From Bufo bufo (taxonomy: Eukaryota; Chordata; Amphibia; Anura; Bufonidae), in NCBI RefSeq assembly GCF_905171765.1, contig NC_053395.1, positions 185,708,156-185,772,155 of the forward strand: a stretch of 64,000 bases of DNA, given 5' to 3'. Numbering within the stretch: position 1 is the stretch's first letter; every line of letters begins with the position of its first letter. Made by a program: the position numbers and the translations under genes. This document shows, piece after piece, positions 41,255 through 52,726 of the stretch. The notes below the pieces were generated by a model. It made no database searches and was not told the DNA's origin. It was given only the letters and a program-made list of their open reading frames with translations.

Positions 41255-41848
41255 TGTCACGGGTAGAGTCACGGAAATCAAGATAGAGCGGAGGTGCACC
41301 CCCTGAGCTACCACTCAGTCCCCTGTCCCTGCCTACTTGCACCACCCGCCCTAGGTGACAGAGCGCAACTGGGCGACAGTCCCTAACCTACTAAGTGCAA
41401 GCAGAGAGAAAGAGACAGCAGGGAAGAGGACAGCCACTGAGAAGTTACAATAAGCGGACAAGAGGTAGAACAAAAATGGAAGGCGAGGCAGGTCAACTAG
41501 CCAAGGTCAGTCCAGGAGGTCACGTCAGAACAAGGCAAGAGGCAAAGACAAATCCGTAAACAAGCCGAGGTCAAAATCCGAGAGGTAGTGTCAAGGTACA
41601 GGGAGCAGGCAGAAGAGGTGTCAAGAGGTGGATCGAGGTTCAATTCCAGAGGTAGCTTAATAACAATAAAGTCCAGAGCCTATAGGACGAAAATCACAGG
41701 CAACCTGTTGCCAGCAGGCCGCCTGTATTTATAGTGGGGAGTCTGCTCAGAAGCCCTCAACCCTTGGCTTCCAGCAGTGTCTGGACAACGCACCAAGAAA
41801 AGACATGTCCTTTATTGGCACGGTCGCGGCTTTAAACTGCCGGCAGCA
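41255..41848 (-). repeat. 5' LTR of the gypsy fragment (outer edge approximate)
   Basis: The inner edge on the minus strand ends CCCGTGACA at 41255. A TATA box, TATAAATA (41726-41733, minus strand), fits an LTR promoter. A minus-strand AATAAA lies at 41811-41816. The outer edge TGCTGCCGGCAG near 41848 is a guess. No second LTR was seen. Confidence 0.55.
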
Positions 41849-42269
41849 TGAACATCAGTGTGGCCATTCCTTTACTAAACACATAATTACACATTAACCT
41901 AAAAAGTAAAAGCCGTTGTTTACATTGAAAATCAATTAGCATGCCAAACAAACAATTATCCTTTTGTCTTGTTTTATTGCAAGCACCAAATGTCTGCTTT
42001 ACGAGAGAAGATGGACTAGGCATGGTGACAATTTTGAAGCACATGGACAAGTGTCTGAAAATATTTTGGAACAGGTATGAATAAAACTGAAATCATATAA
42101 TTTTCATTTACTTGAAAGAGATCATCGGGAGCATAAGTGAACGACTAATATGTTTTTAACACCTTCATGACCAATCATGAAAAAGGCTTACTAACCAGCA
42201 ACATTTTTTGTTTTTGCCTCTGTGCATTTCAGCATAACTTTTTTTTTTTTTTTTATTTGTTCACTGGCT
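41849..42269. other. no feature recognised
   Basis: AT-rich sequence ending in a run of about 15 T (42240-42254) just before the tandem duplication. Confidence 0.4.
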
Positions 42270-42502
42270 GTCCGAAGCCATGTTTTATGTGGGAGAAATG
42301 TTTTTTTTTTCCTTCTTGCATTGTTCGGGAATAAATATAAATACAGTGTTTTTTATGCAGAAATATAGAAAAAGGATTTTTACAGCTTTTTATTTTATTT
42401 TTACGCTGTTCATGTTTCACACTAAATAACCTGATAAATGATTTCTTCGGGTTATTACAGTTGTGTGTATTTTCTTTACAATGTGTACACAATAAACAAT
42501 TC

Positions 42503-43560
42503 GGCTACTTTCACACTTGCGTTTGGGGTTCCGCTTGTGAGATCCGTTTGAGGGCTCTCACAAGCGGCCCCGAACGGATCCGTTCATCCCCAATGCATTC
42601 TGAATGGATAAGGATCCGTTCAGAATGCATCAGTTTGGCTCCGTTCCGCCTCCATTCCGCTCTGGAGGCGGACACCAAAACGCTGCTTGCAGCGTTTTGG
42701 TGTCCGCCTCGCCGTGCGGAGCCAAACGGATCCGTCCTGACTTACAATGCAAGTCAATGGGGACGGATCCGTTTGACGTTGACACAATATGGTGCAATTG
42801 CAAACGGATCCGTCCCCCATTGACTTTCAATGTAAAGTCAGGAGTCCATATTAATATACCATCGGATCAGAGTTTTCTTCAATCCGATGGTATATTTTAA
42901 CTTGAAGCGTCCCCATCACCATGGGAATGCCTCTATGTTGGAATATACCATCGGATTTGAGTTAGATCGTGAAAACTCAGATCTGACAGTATATTCTAAC
43001 ACAGAGGCGTTACCATAGTGATGGGGACGCTTCAAGTTAGAATATACTAAGAACTGTGTACATAACTGCCCCCTGCTGCCTGGCAGCACCCGATCTCTTA
43101 CTGGGGGCTGTGATCCGCACAATTAACCCCTCAGGTGCCGCACCTGAGGGGTTAATTGTGCGGATCTCAGCCCCCTGATCGGGAGCTGCCAGGCAGAAGG
43201 GGCCAGACCCCCCTCCCTCCCCAGTATTAAAAGCATTGGTGGCAAGTGCGGCCCCCCCTCCCTCCCCAGTTTTAAAAGCATTGGTGGCAGTGGCCACAGG
43301 CTAACAACCCCCCTCCCCACCCCCCCATCATTGGTGGCAGCGGAGCGGCATTTCCGATCGGAGTCCCAGTTTAATCGCTGGGGCTCCGATCGGTTACCAT
43401 GGCAGCCAGGACGCTACTGCAGTCCTGGCTGCCATGGTTACTTTGCTTATACTTACATGTGCTGTCTGTGGCCGGCCGGCGCTCCTCCTACTGGTAAGTG
43501 ACAGGTCTGTGCGGCGCACAACATCATAACATTATTTAAAAAAAAAATATTTTGAGCTCA
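42503..43560. mobile_element. Harbinger-like MITE cluster (copy 1)
   Basis: One end GGCTACTTTCACACTTGCG is present; the other was not found. The interior repeats ACGGATCCGT-type palindromes at least five times between 42570 and 42815. Next comes a symmetric block with TATACCATCGGAT repeats, GCGTCCCCATCAC-ATGG and its inverse (42905-43030), and a hairpin GATCCGCACAATTAACCCCT around 43110-43165. The same applies to 44648-45850. Confidence 0.55.
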
Positions 43561-43862
43561 TTATGGGATTACTATTTAATAACTTCTTATTTCAGACATA
43601 TAGTAGCATACTCCTCTGTGAATGGAGACCACACTGCTGAAGCATGGCCACCACTCTACTCACTGCTATAGTACTGCCAGAAATAGCTGAGCTGGTACTC
43701 TCTATTCACTTTAGGGGCCCCGTTCTGAAGACAGGAGCAAGTCTCAGAGGTGGGACTTGCACCTATCTGACATTGATGGCAAATCCTATTGACATGTCAT
43801 TAAGGTCTCAGATGAGCGAACCCCTTTAATTAAGTCACATGTGAATTTACACAGTTGAGTCA

Positions 43863-44414
43863 CATTATTCTGACCATTTCCTACTTTTGAAGTCGGCAGC
43901 GTGTAGCGTATGAAGGAAGTCCCCTGTTGCGAGCTGGCTCGGTGGGTATATAAGATGTGTTATAGGCTGTCTGCACACATATCCTTCGTTGCTGTCATAG
44001 GTAAAAGGGGCGATTTATTGGAGTTGTAAAAAGGTATGATTATTTGCTTTCGGGACAAGGATGGTTGTATTTCTGAAACTGCGCAGTTTTAAAGGTGCGG
44101 ACCAACACGCTACAGTGGAGCTCCGAAGCAGATGGATGGATGGTTGCATCTGCAGAGAAGACTTCAATTTTCGCGGCAGTATCGGAATTGAACCTCCACT
44201 GGTTGGTAAAGGGTTGCCTTCTCTAATGAGTCATGTTTTCTACTTCATCAAACAGATGGATATTGGCGTGCCAGATGAAAAACATCAGAGAACAAACACC
44301 CTGCAACCATTGCTGGAAGAACACAAGCTGGTGGTGGCAGCGTTATGGTCTGGGGATTGTTTTCCTGGCATTCTCTGGGCCCACTCATCCATGTGGAAGA
44401 CACTCAACCAATTT
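43863..44414 (+). pseudogene. Tc1/mariner element, 5' part (duplication copy 1)
   Basis: Begins near CATTATTCTGACCA (43863), has a TATA box GTATATAAG (43947-43954), and transposase phrases (SKQMDGWLHLQR-like region, then MKNIREQTPC/HQRTNTLQPLLEEH at 44275-44330). It stops at the duplication border. It keeps a 35-base stretch (44380-44414) that copy 2 has lost, so it represents an earlier state at that point. Confidence 0.7.
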
Positions 44415-46669
44415 GTCCGAAGCCATGTTTTATGTGGGAGAAATGTTTTTTTTTTCCTTCTTGCATTGTTCGGGAATAAATATAAATACAGTGTTTTTTA
44501 TGCAGAAATATAGAAAAAGGATTTTTACAGCTTTTTTTTTTATTTTTACGCTGTTCATGTTTCACACTAAATAACCTGATAAATGATTTCTTCAGGTTAT
44601 TACAGTTGTGTGTATTTTCTTTACAATGTGTACACAATAAACAATTCGGCTACTTTCACACTTGCGTTTGGGGTTCCGCTTGTGAGATCCGTTTGAGGGC
44701 TCTCACAAGCGGCCCCGAACGGATCCGTTCATCCCCAATGCATTCTGAATGGATAAGGATCCGTTCAGAATGCATCAGTTTGGCTCCGTTCCGCCTCCAT
44801 TCCGCTCTGGAGGCGGACACCAAAACGCTGCTTGCAGCGTTTTGGTGTCCGCCTCGCCGTGCGGAGCCAAACGGATCCGTCCTGACTTACAATGCAAGTC
44901 AATGGGGACGGATCCGTTTGACGTTGACACAATATGGTGCAATTGCAAACGGATCCGTCCCCCATTGACTTTCAATGTAAAGTCAGGAGTCCATATTAAT
45001 ATACCATCGGATCAGAGTTTTCTTCAATCCGATGGTATATTTTAACTTGAAGCGTCCCCATCACCATGGGAATGCCTCTATGTTGGAATATACCATCGGA
45101 TTTGAGTTAGATCGTGAAAACTCAGATCCGACAGTATATTCTAACACAGAGGCGTTACCATAGTGATGGGGACGCTTCAAGTTAGAATATACTAAGAACT
45201 GTGTACATAACTGCCCCCTGCTGCCTGGCAGCACCCGATCTCTTACAGGGGGCTGTGATCCGCACAATTAACCCCTCAGGTGCCGCACCTGAGGGGTTAA
45301 TTGTGCGGATCTCAGCCCCCTGATCGGGAGCTGCCAGGCAGCAGGGGCCAGACCCCCCTCCCTCCCCAGTATTAAAAGCATTGGTGGCCAGTGCGGCCCC
45401 CCCCTCTCCCTCCCCAGTATTAAAAGCATTGGTGGCCAGTGCGGCCCCCCCTCACTCCCTCCCCAGTATTAAAAGCATTGGTGGCCAGTGCGGCCCCCCT
45501 CCCTCCCTCCCCAGTATTAAAAGCATTGGTGGCAAGTGCGGCCCCCCCTCCCTCCCCAGTATTAAAAGCATTGGTGGCAGTGGCCACAGGCTAACAACCC
45601 CCCTCCCCACCCCCCCATCATTGGTGGCAGCGGAGCGGCATTTCCGATCGGAGTCCCAGTTTAATCGCTGGGGCTCCGATCGGTTACCATGGCAGCCAGG
45701 ACGCTACTGCAGTCCTGGCTGCCATGGTTACTTTGCTTATACTTACATGTGCTGTCTGTGGCCGGCCGGCGCTCCTCCTACTGGTAAGTGACAGGTCTGT
45801 GCGGCACACAACATCATAACATTATTTAAAAAAAAAAAATTTTGAGCTCATTATGGGATTACTATTTAATAACTTCTTATTTCAGACATATAGTAGCATA
45901 CTCCTCTGTGAATGGAGACCACACTGCTGAAGCATGGCCACCACTCTACTCACTGCTATAGTACTGCCAGAAATAGCTGAGCTGGTACTCTCTATTCACT
46001 TTAGGGGCCCCGTTCTGAAGACAGGAGCAAGTCTCAGAGGTGGGACTTGCACCTATCTGACATTGATGGCATATCCTATTGACATGTCATTAAGGTCTCA
46101 GATGAGCGAACCCCTTTAATTAAGTCACATGTGAATTTACACAGTTGAATCACATTATTCTGACCATTTCCTACTTTTGAAGTCGGCAGCGTGTAGCGTA
46201 TGAAGGAAGTCCCCTGTTGCGAGCTGGCTCGGTGGGTATATAAGATGTGTTATAGGCTGTCTGCACACATATCCTTCGTTGCTGTCATAGGTAAAAGGGG
46301 CGATTTATTGGAGTTGTAAAAAGGGATAATTATTTGCTTTCGGGACAAGGGTGGTTGTATTTCTGAAACTGCGCAGTTTTAAAGGTGCGGACCAACACGC
46401 TACAGTGGAGCTCCGAAGCAGATGGATGGATGGTTGCATCTGCAGAGAAGACTTCAATTTTCGCGGCAGTATCGGAATTGAACCTCCACTGGTTGGTAAA
46501 GGGTTGCCTTCTCTAATGAGTCATGTTTTCTACTTCATCAAACAGATGGATATTGGCGTGCCAGATGAAAAACATCAGAGAACAAACACCCTGCAACCAT
46601 TGCTGGAAGAACACAAGCTGGTGGTGGCAGCGTTATGGTCTGGGGATTGTTTTCCTGGCATTCTCTGGG
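44415..46669 (+). repeat. tandem segmental duplication, copy 2
   Basis: Matches 42270-44379. The offset is 2145 up to about 45340 and 2290 from about 45600, because the GCATTGGTGGCCAGTGCGGC minisatellite (45365-45570) has about three more units than in copy 1. Few point differences are seen otherwise. Confidence 0.92.
45365..45570 (+). repeat. 47-50-bp minisatellite, about 5 units
   Basis: Units read AGTATTAAAAGCATTGGTGG + CCAGTGCGGCCCCCC + TCCCTCCCC. Copy 1 has only two units at 43221-43290. The expansion accounts for the 145-bp length difference between the duplicated blocks. Confidence 0.85.
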
Positions 46670-46873
46670 AATCCTACCTTGCAGATCACGTACACCCATA
46701 CATGCCGATTGTCTTCCCTGGGGTGGATGCGATCTTCCTGCAAGACAATGCAACATGTCGCACAGCTAGAAATGTCCGACATTGGTTGGAAGAGCATTAC
46801 CAAGACTTCTAAGTACTACCCTGGCCCCCTAATTCCCCAGACTTGAACCCAATTGAGCATCTGTGGGACCTTC
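46339..46873 (+). pseudogene. Tc1/mariner transposase relic (DD36E)
   Basis: The open part 46351-46812 carries PLLEEHKLVVAALWSGD, then ADHVHPYMPIVFPGV and the catalytic FLQDNATCRTARN. After one stop (46810-46812) the same frame gives WPPNSPDLNPIEHLWDL. Thirty-six positions lie between the second D and the E (the stop counted as one), the spacing of the DD36E/Incomer group rather than Tc1 (34). About 12 residues present in copy 1 are missing after ILW. Nonfunctional. Confidence 0.78.
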
Positions 46874-47311
46874 ATGATCATGTTCTCTCTATAAGGCTAA
46901 AAATTCAGGATCCGCAAAAAAAAACAGATGACGTCCGTATGGCATCCTATTTTTTTTTTGCGGATCCATTGTTACAATGCCTATCCTTGTCCACAAAACG
47001 GACAAGAATAGGACATGTTCTATTTTTTTTCTTGCGGGGCTACGGAATGAAGCAACGGATGCGGACAGCACATGGAGTGCTGTCTGCATCTTTTGCGGCC
47101 CCATTTAGATGAATGGATCCGCACCCAAGCCACAAAAAATGTAGCTCGGATTCTGAACCAAACCACGTTCGTGTGCATTAGGGCTGCGCATCTTCACTCG
47201 TCTCACGATTCGATGCGATTACGATTATCAAGTCCACGATTCGATTCGATTCGGCGATGCATCACGATGCATCAAGATTATTACCCAAGTCCCCTTGTTT
47301 TTCAGAGGATT

Positions 47312-47757
47312 CCGGCAATCTGGACGCAAACGGATGCATTTGTCAGGCGGATCCGTCTGACAAATGCATTGAAATACCGGATCTGTCTCTCCGGTGTCAT
47401 CTGGAAAAAACGGATCCGGTGTTTATTTTTTTCACAGATTTAAAGGTCTGCGCAGATCGGAAGAACGGATCCGTCAATGCAGCAATTTTAATGCCGGATC
47501 TGGCACTAATACATTTCAATATAAGTTTAAAGCTGGATCCGGCAAGTGTTCAGGATTTTTGGCAGGAGAGAAAACTGTAGCATGCTGCGGTATTCTCTCC
47601 GGTCAAAAAACGTAAGAGGGACTGAACTGATGCCTCCTGAACGGATTGCTCTCCATTCAGAATGCATTAGGATAAAACTGGTCAGTTCTTTTCCGGTATT
47701 GAGCTCCTAGGACGGAACTCTATGCCGGAAAAGAAAAACGCAAGTGTGAAAGAACCT
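47312..47757. mobile_element. Harbinger-type MITE fragment inside the hAT
   Basis: The right end AACGCAAGTGTGAAAGAACC (47739-47758) is the complement of the family end seen at 6141. The left end is missing. Several CGGATCCG palindromes are present. Confidence 0.65.
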
Positions 47758-48022
47758 GAGAGACCATCAGTATGTTAGTCCTGGAGGTTTCAGGTTGATA
47801 GATCCTGTGTATGCTACATTGTATCCACAATAACCATCCTCTCAGTAGGGACTGATACACGTGTGAAGGGGCTCTGATGGTGCAGGATCAGTAACTGTCA
47901 GTAAATCTGACACCCCAGCAGTTTCAGATCCCTGCCCTTAGCTGAGAGTTGTCAGTGTGGATCACCTCCTGCTGGGAGCAATCTCCAATAGTGTGAGATA
48001 AATGTAGACATTCCCAGACTGG

Positions 48023-48038
48023 CCACTAGGGGCCGCTG
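48023..48038 (+). promoter_or_regulatory. CTCF-like motif
   Basis: CCACTAGGGGCCGCTG differs by one or two bases from the vertebrate CTCF core CCACNAGGGGGCGC. It lies 100 bp before the exon-like ATG in the hAT element. Binding is inferred only. Confidence 0.4.
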
Positions 48039-48140
48039 TTTGACCGCCTTTCATAGACCCGGAACCTAAAGTTCCGTCCACTGTAGTAGACGGAGGGGAA
48101 GAATACGAAGAGACACAACCGAAAAAAATAAAGAAGAAAC

Positions 48141-48158
48141 ATGGCGCGGGCGGCAAAG
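48141..48158 (+). other. exon-like start: ATG with splice-donor context
   Basis: ATGGCGCGGGCGGCAAAG, preceded by AAC (good Kozak context), is followed at once by GTATGA, a plausible 5' splice site. It would encode MARAAK before an intron. In a CpG-rich setting this looks like the first coding exon of a gene, most simply the original hAT transposase. No downstream exon was found. Confidence 0.35.
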
Positions 48159-48773
48159 GTATGAGAAGCGGCAATATGAGCTGTGTAGGTGGCAGGCGGT
48201 AGGTGGGTGTATATGCTGTGTAGGTGGCAGGCGCTTTGGAGGTAGATATTACATACTCATAGGTGACAGAACTTACCTCGCCGCCAGCCACCGCACGTCC
48301 GCACTGCCGCCTGCTTCTGAGTGTCTGACTGGGAGCCGGAGATGCGCGGAAACCACGCCTCTGGCTCCTCCTCACTCAATCAGACCTGGCTCACTCAATG
48401 TTGTGGCCACCCCCTCTGACACGTCAGCGGGAGGCGGGAAAGAAGGCGCCCAAAAACTTTTTTCCGACTCGGCTGCACGGCGGACGCGACGCTGACGTCA
48501 TCAACATGCATCGATTATTTAAAGCAACCGCATCGATGCAGAATCGCCGGGGGTCGAATCGCGATGCATCGATGCATCGATTATATTCGACAGCCCTAGT
48601 GTGCATGTAGCCTAAATCCTCCTCCACGCCGCCTCCAACAACTGTGGGATGCACTGCAGTCTGCATGGCTCCAAATACCTGTGACAACCTACCAGTCACT
48701 CCCAGCCCGTCTAGCTGCTGTCCGTGCTGCACACGATGGTTACTCTGGATATTAGCTGGTGGTCATAACAATG

Positions 48774-50650
48774 GCACTTCTCTATCCATAATGAATATTA
48801 TAATATTATATATATATTATAATAAATATTCTGAAGGAGCCGCTTACATTATCCCATAGAAGTCTTTGCAGAGGGGAGAAGGGAACTGCAAAGTGACCAG
48901 AGACAATTGTGCATGACACAGCAGCTAATAGTAAGTGGTGTATCTCAACCCCAGTGCTTTATTCACATCTATACTGCTCTATAATGTCCTATACTGTATG
49001 GCTCTTCTGAGTGTTTATAAGTGAGTGAGAGACAGAAATCTGAATGTGTAGCCTATGGGCAGAGAACTGAGGATTAGCGATATAACCAGTAGTGGGGAAA
49101 ACTTAGTGCTCACATATGCCATATGTAAGTCATATAATGGTCAGATACTCATGAAAACGTTATTTGAAATGATGGTTATGCTTTAACTTTAAGACTCTAC
49201 AAAGGTGGTGGGGGAGGTGCGAATTTAGCAAGCCTGCGCTGCAGAAATCTGGATTAAAAATGTTGAAAAAATACAGCTTTGACTTTTTTTCAAATGTTTG
49301 TTTAAAAAAAAAGTTATGACATTTTGCATTTTAACACTGCTCACTCCAGTTTTGAAAAGTGTGAGGGAACTTGGGTTGTCAAGCTGATTTAAGCCTGATT
49401 TATCAGCTGCGACTTTTTGAAAAGTTTAAAAAATTGTCACAATCTGACTCCAGTAAAGGGGTGGTGTAGAAACTGTCAAAATCAGAACATCTCAAGTTTC
49501 CCATGGTTAATGTAAGAAATGAAAACCAGACATCATAGAGGGCATGACAGTCTCTTTCTAAGAAAGCTAGAACCAGCCCCGTGTCTCACATGGATGCAAA
49601 GATCTCCCCACCATTCATTGCTTCAGTTGGTCTGCTAGATTTATCAAACTGGTAGCTGAGGGGGCATGTCCTTTCTGCTGACTCATAGGGGGGGTGTCCT
49701 CTATGCTGCAGCTCAGGGAGTGTGCTCTTTCTGCTGCAGCTCATGGGGCGTGTCTGTTCTGATGCAGCTCTCTCACTATCACAGCTCAGGAGGCAGCTGA
49801 ATGATGGAACTGAGCATGTGTGTCCATGTGTTTGGTGGACAGCGAAATAAGAAATAGAATAAACAGCAGGTGGTGCTATACAGATACTGTACATTTTATT
49901 GAATAACTCACTGACTATGCTACATTTTTTATTACATGCAATTACAAAAGTATTCAAATTTATCCAAGGGATTTTATAAAATTATGGCAATGCAGACTCC
50001 TGCAAAACTGATTTAAAAAATTCCATCATGATAAATCTTCCCCGTTGGAGCTCTGTATCAGAAAAAAAACAATGTCTGCTTGTAGCCTGAGAATTATTCT
50101 GCTGCATAATATTTTTACATTTTATATATTACTAAACTTCTCCATGAAATGTTAGTATTTTTTCACTAGTGAGCTGCTGCACAGAATCATAAATCTGTAT
50201 TCCTAGAAAGTAGGTAGACTTACAAGTCCTGGTAATTAGTTTCACACGTTCCTTCACAGCGTAGTTTATACAATAGCTACAATCTTCCCATTATAGCGGC
50301 TCCCTGGGATGCATTGAAGGATACTAATCATTGCCTAGCAAAGTTCAGAGCGTATAACTTGTTCTGGTGTTTTCAAGTTTTGCTCATCGCCATGTGAGCT
50401 TTTGAATTACAGCCCAGAGCTCAGCAAGCAAAGGTTTCCTAATTATGTAATTTTCCTTTCTAACACGAGACTAAATTGGCAAATGGAAATGAATGGCAAA
50501 GGACTGTGAAATAAGCATAATAGAGTAATTACACAGACCAGACATCACTTGTCTTCATAGTATTTACAAGTATTATACTCTTTACAGTATTTTATTTTAT
50601 GGCTTTTGGACTTTAAAGAGTCACTGTACTTTCACACAATTTAATTTCTT
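48774..50650. other. no gene; minor repeats
   Basis: An AT dinucleotide tract lies at 48790-48835. A degenerate repeat of about 30-40 bp (GGGGCGTGTCCTTTCTGCTGC type, 3-4 copies) lies at 49655-49775. The rest shows nothing that I can support. Confidence 0.45.
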
Positions 50651-50654
50651 ATAA

Positions 50655-50999
50655 AAGGGTTGTCTGAATGTCGGGGTTCAGAGCTGAACCCGAATATATC
50701 CCTTTCTTCATCCAGGCAGCCCCTCTGAGATGAGCATCGGAGCATTTCATGCTTTTTTGTTTACAAACTTATACTGCTAGGCGGAGGCTTCCGCCTCAAC
50801 GGGAACACTGCTAGGAGGGAGCCTCTGCCTAGCAGAGACCCAATACGTCACCAGATCTGCTGAAAAAGCCCTTGCCCTGCTCGATTCAGCGCAGGACAAG
50901 GGAGAGCATTGGAGCATGTAAATACTCCAATGCTCATCTCAGAGGCGCTGCCTGGGTGAAGGAGGGGATATGTGTGCTCTGAACCCGGACAACCCCTTT
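50655..50999. mobile_element. TTAA-like MITE
   Basis: AAAGGGTTGTC on the left is mirrored by GACAACCCCTTT on the right. Inner blocks GGGTTCAGAGC / GCTCTGAACCC and GATGAGCATCGGAG / CTCCAATGCTCATC are inverted. The right flank is TTAA; the left is decayed. Confidence 0.65.
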
Positions 51000-52726
51000 A
51001 ATAGAGAATCGTGTAACTAGCAAATTTCTAAATCACTTAATTAAAAAAATATGTTTGCATCCACCTGAAAAAAAAGCTGTAAAGCCATGGCCCCTAGATT
51101 TCTCACTTCCACCTAAGTTGCAGTCCAGTGTCTCTAGTAACAGAGACTCATGAGACAGCAGAGATGAAGTTGGGGCACGTCAGAGCTAGCTGGGATCCTG
51201 AGCCTGATAAAAGAACCGCTTCTACACTGCTTCTGAATTGACAGGATCCTCCTGCCTTTCTGTAAAGCCCCACGCACACGGCTGTTGCCTGGCTGTGCCC
51301 ATATTGTGTCAGGCAAACAGCAGGTCCGCAATATATACGGGCCTCGAAATGTGACCATGGTCTTAATTTGGCTTCAGTTGGTTTGACTGGCTAACCACAG
51401 CCACTACTTTCTCATCCACTTTTGAAACTGGAATGAGTGGAGTAAAAATGCTAAATATCTCTAAATGTTTGAGTAAATAAGCCCCAAAAAGTCTCAAATC
51501 CCTGTTCTGAGACTTTTTGGAAACATAATTCTGGAGTACAGGGCTTGATAAATTCCCCTGATACAATATCACGACGATGACTGACAACTGATCCGTCTTG
51601 TGGACACCAGACTGGTGCAGTGACCGCGGGGGGTTCTATCTGCAATAATGGTGGTAGTTATTCCCCAGAGAGTGATTTTGTATGTGATGCCCTTGATGTT
51701 GGTAAAGAATAGAGAGTGATATAAAGGAAAACTGGCTTAGTTGCCCATAGCAATCATTTTTCAGAGCTCCTTTGGAATATGAAAGGTGGAATCTGATTGG
51801 TTGCTATGGGCAATTGTGATTTCTGTGAATCAGGCACAGCTTGAAATTTTACCTAAAATGTCGGGGGTCATATGCCTATATTATCGTAGTGGTTAAGAAA
51901 AAAAAAAACGGTCTTAGTAAATACCCCCCCCCCCCCACCCCCTTCATTGATTGTTTGGTTAGTGCACTCTTTACTTACAATCCTGGTCTCTTGACCTCAA
52001 AGGGGATGCATCACATCATAACCATAACTAAACATCATACGCCAAAGAAAGCTGCGACCTAAACCATAAGAAAGAGAATACAACCGGTTTGGGATTTTAA
52101 AACTGGCCACAGCTTTATTGAATAGTACAGATATTAAACAAACAAACATGCCGCTGTGGGCACAAAATAATACACCATATCCCAAGAATCTCAGACCGAG
52201 AGATGAGCCCATGTGGTACCACCTCCCGGTCTAACTCCCCAAAGATCCAGAAATCTGGGCTCGAAAGGGCGCCAATATATAAAGCCGTGACAAAGAAATA
52301 AATTAATAATCAAAAAACTGACAAATGATATAAGATAAAGTTTAGAATGTTTTTATTTTTATTTGTATTTTTTTTAGAGTTGACGATAAAACAGGTGTCA
52401 GACACTGTACGAGGTGTCTGGCAAATATTATGAGTAATGTAAGAAACCCAAGAAAAAAAATATATATTTTTTTAACTTTTTGGGGTGGGAAGGTATTTTA
52501 TTCACCTGGAGAAGCTGCAAGAATGTACTAGGAGGGGAAGAAACCCAGAGATAGAAGGTAAGAAACCACATGCCCCAATTAAATGGACCAAGGTGGTCTG
52601 AGCAAACCAAAAATATTATATTAAGTGAATGTATGACCCAGGCATTGACTCCTTCCGGCTGCATGAGGCCAGTCATGACACCCGTGACTTCAATTCAGAG
52701 TCCAATTCAATCCAGCCTTCTCTTTG
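51000..52726. other. no gene; small repeat pieces
   Basis: 51270-51355 contains a Harbinger-like scrap (CCCACGCACACGGCTG ... GGTCCGCAATATA). A pyrimidine run lies at 51924-51942 (mostly C). 52070-52280 could be an old SINE or LINE tail, but no diagnostic motif was seen. Confidence 0.4.

Larger units (their letters stand above)
42270..44414 (+). repeat. tandem segmental duplication, copy 1
   Basis: 2145 bp that recur at 44415-46669 in direct orientation with very high identity (long stretches are identical). The copy contains a Harbinger-type MITE end (GGCTACTTTCACACTTGCG at 42503), a GC-rich inverted repeat, a short GCATTGGTGGC minisatellite (43221-43290) and the first 0.5 kb of a Tc1/mariner relic. 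The last 35 bases (44380-44414) are absent from copy 2. Confidence 0.92.
47179..48598. mobile_element. hAT element (1.42 kb) with gene-like interior
   Basis: Ends TAGGGCTGCGCATC and CGACAGCCCTA, with an exact 8-bp target duplication GTGTGCAT (47171-47178, 48599-48606). Subterminal ATTCGAT and GATGCATCGA repeats occur at both sides. A Harbinger-type MITE fragment lies at 47312-47757. Between 47990 and 48480 is CpG-rich sequence with a CTCF-like motif and an exon-like ATG (separate entries). The likely source is an internally deleted autonomous hAT. Confidence 0.88.
46895..48612. mobile_element. Harbinger-type MITE split by a hAT element
   Basis: Ends GGCTAAAAATTCAGG and CGTGTGCATGTAGCC are flanked by TAA (46892-46894, 48613-48615). 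Without the hAT insert it is about 290 bp. Interior TGCGGATCC-type words match the other MITEs. Confidence 0.72.
46153..48773 (+). mobile_element. Tc1/mariner element with DD36E spacing, heavily nested
   Basis: Left end CATTATTCTGACCA (46153) and right end TGGTCATAACAATG (48773) are imperfect inverted repeats. A TATA box is at 46237-46244. The 3' half is interrupted by a Harbinger-type MITE (46895-48612), which itself contains a hAT element (47179-48598). The remaining 3' end is 48613-48773. The TA target duplication was not resolved. Confidence 0.7.

Noticed and set aside
42461..45045. Duplicated 120- and 98-codon frames at 42461/44606 and 42604/44749
   Set aside because: They are identical because of the tandem duplication and consist of translated MITE palindromes.
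49586..49957. 123-codon minus-strand frame
   Set aside because: No recognisable domain; it overlaps a degenerate short tandem repeat.
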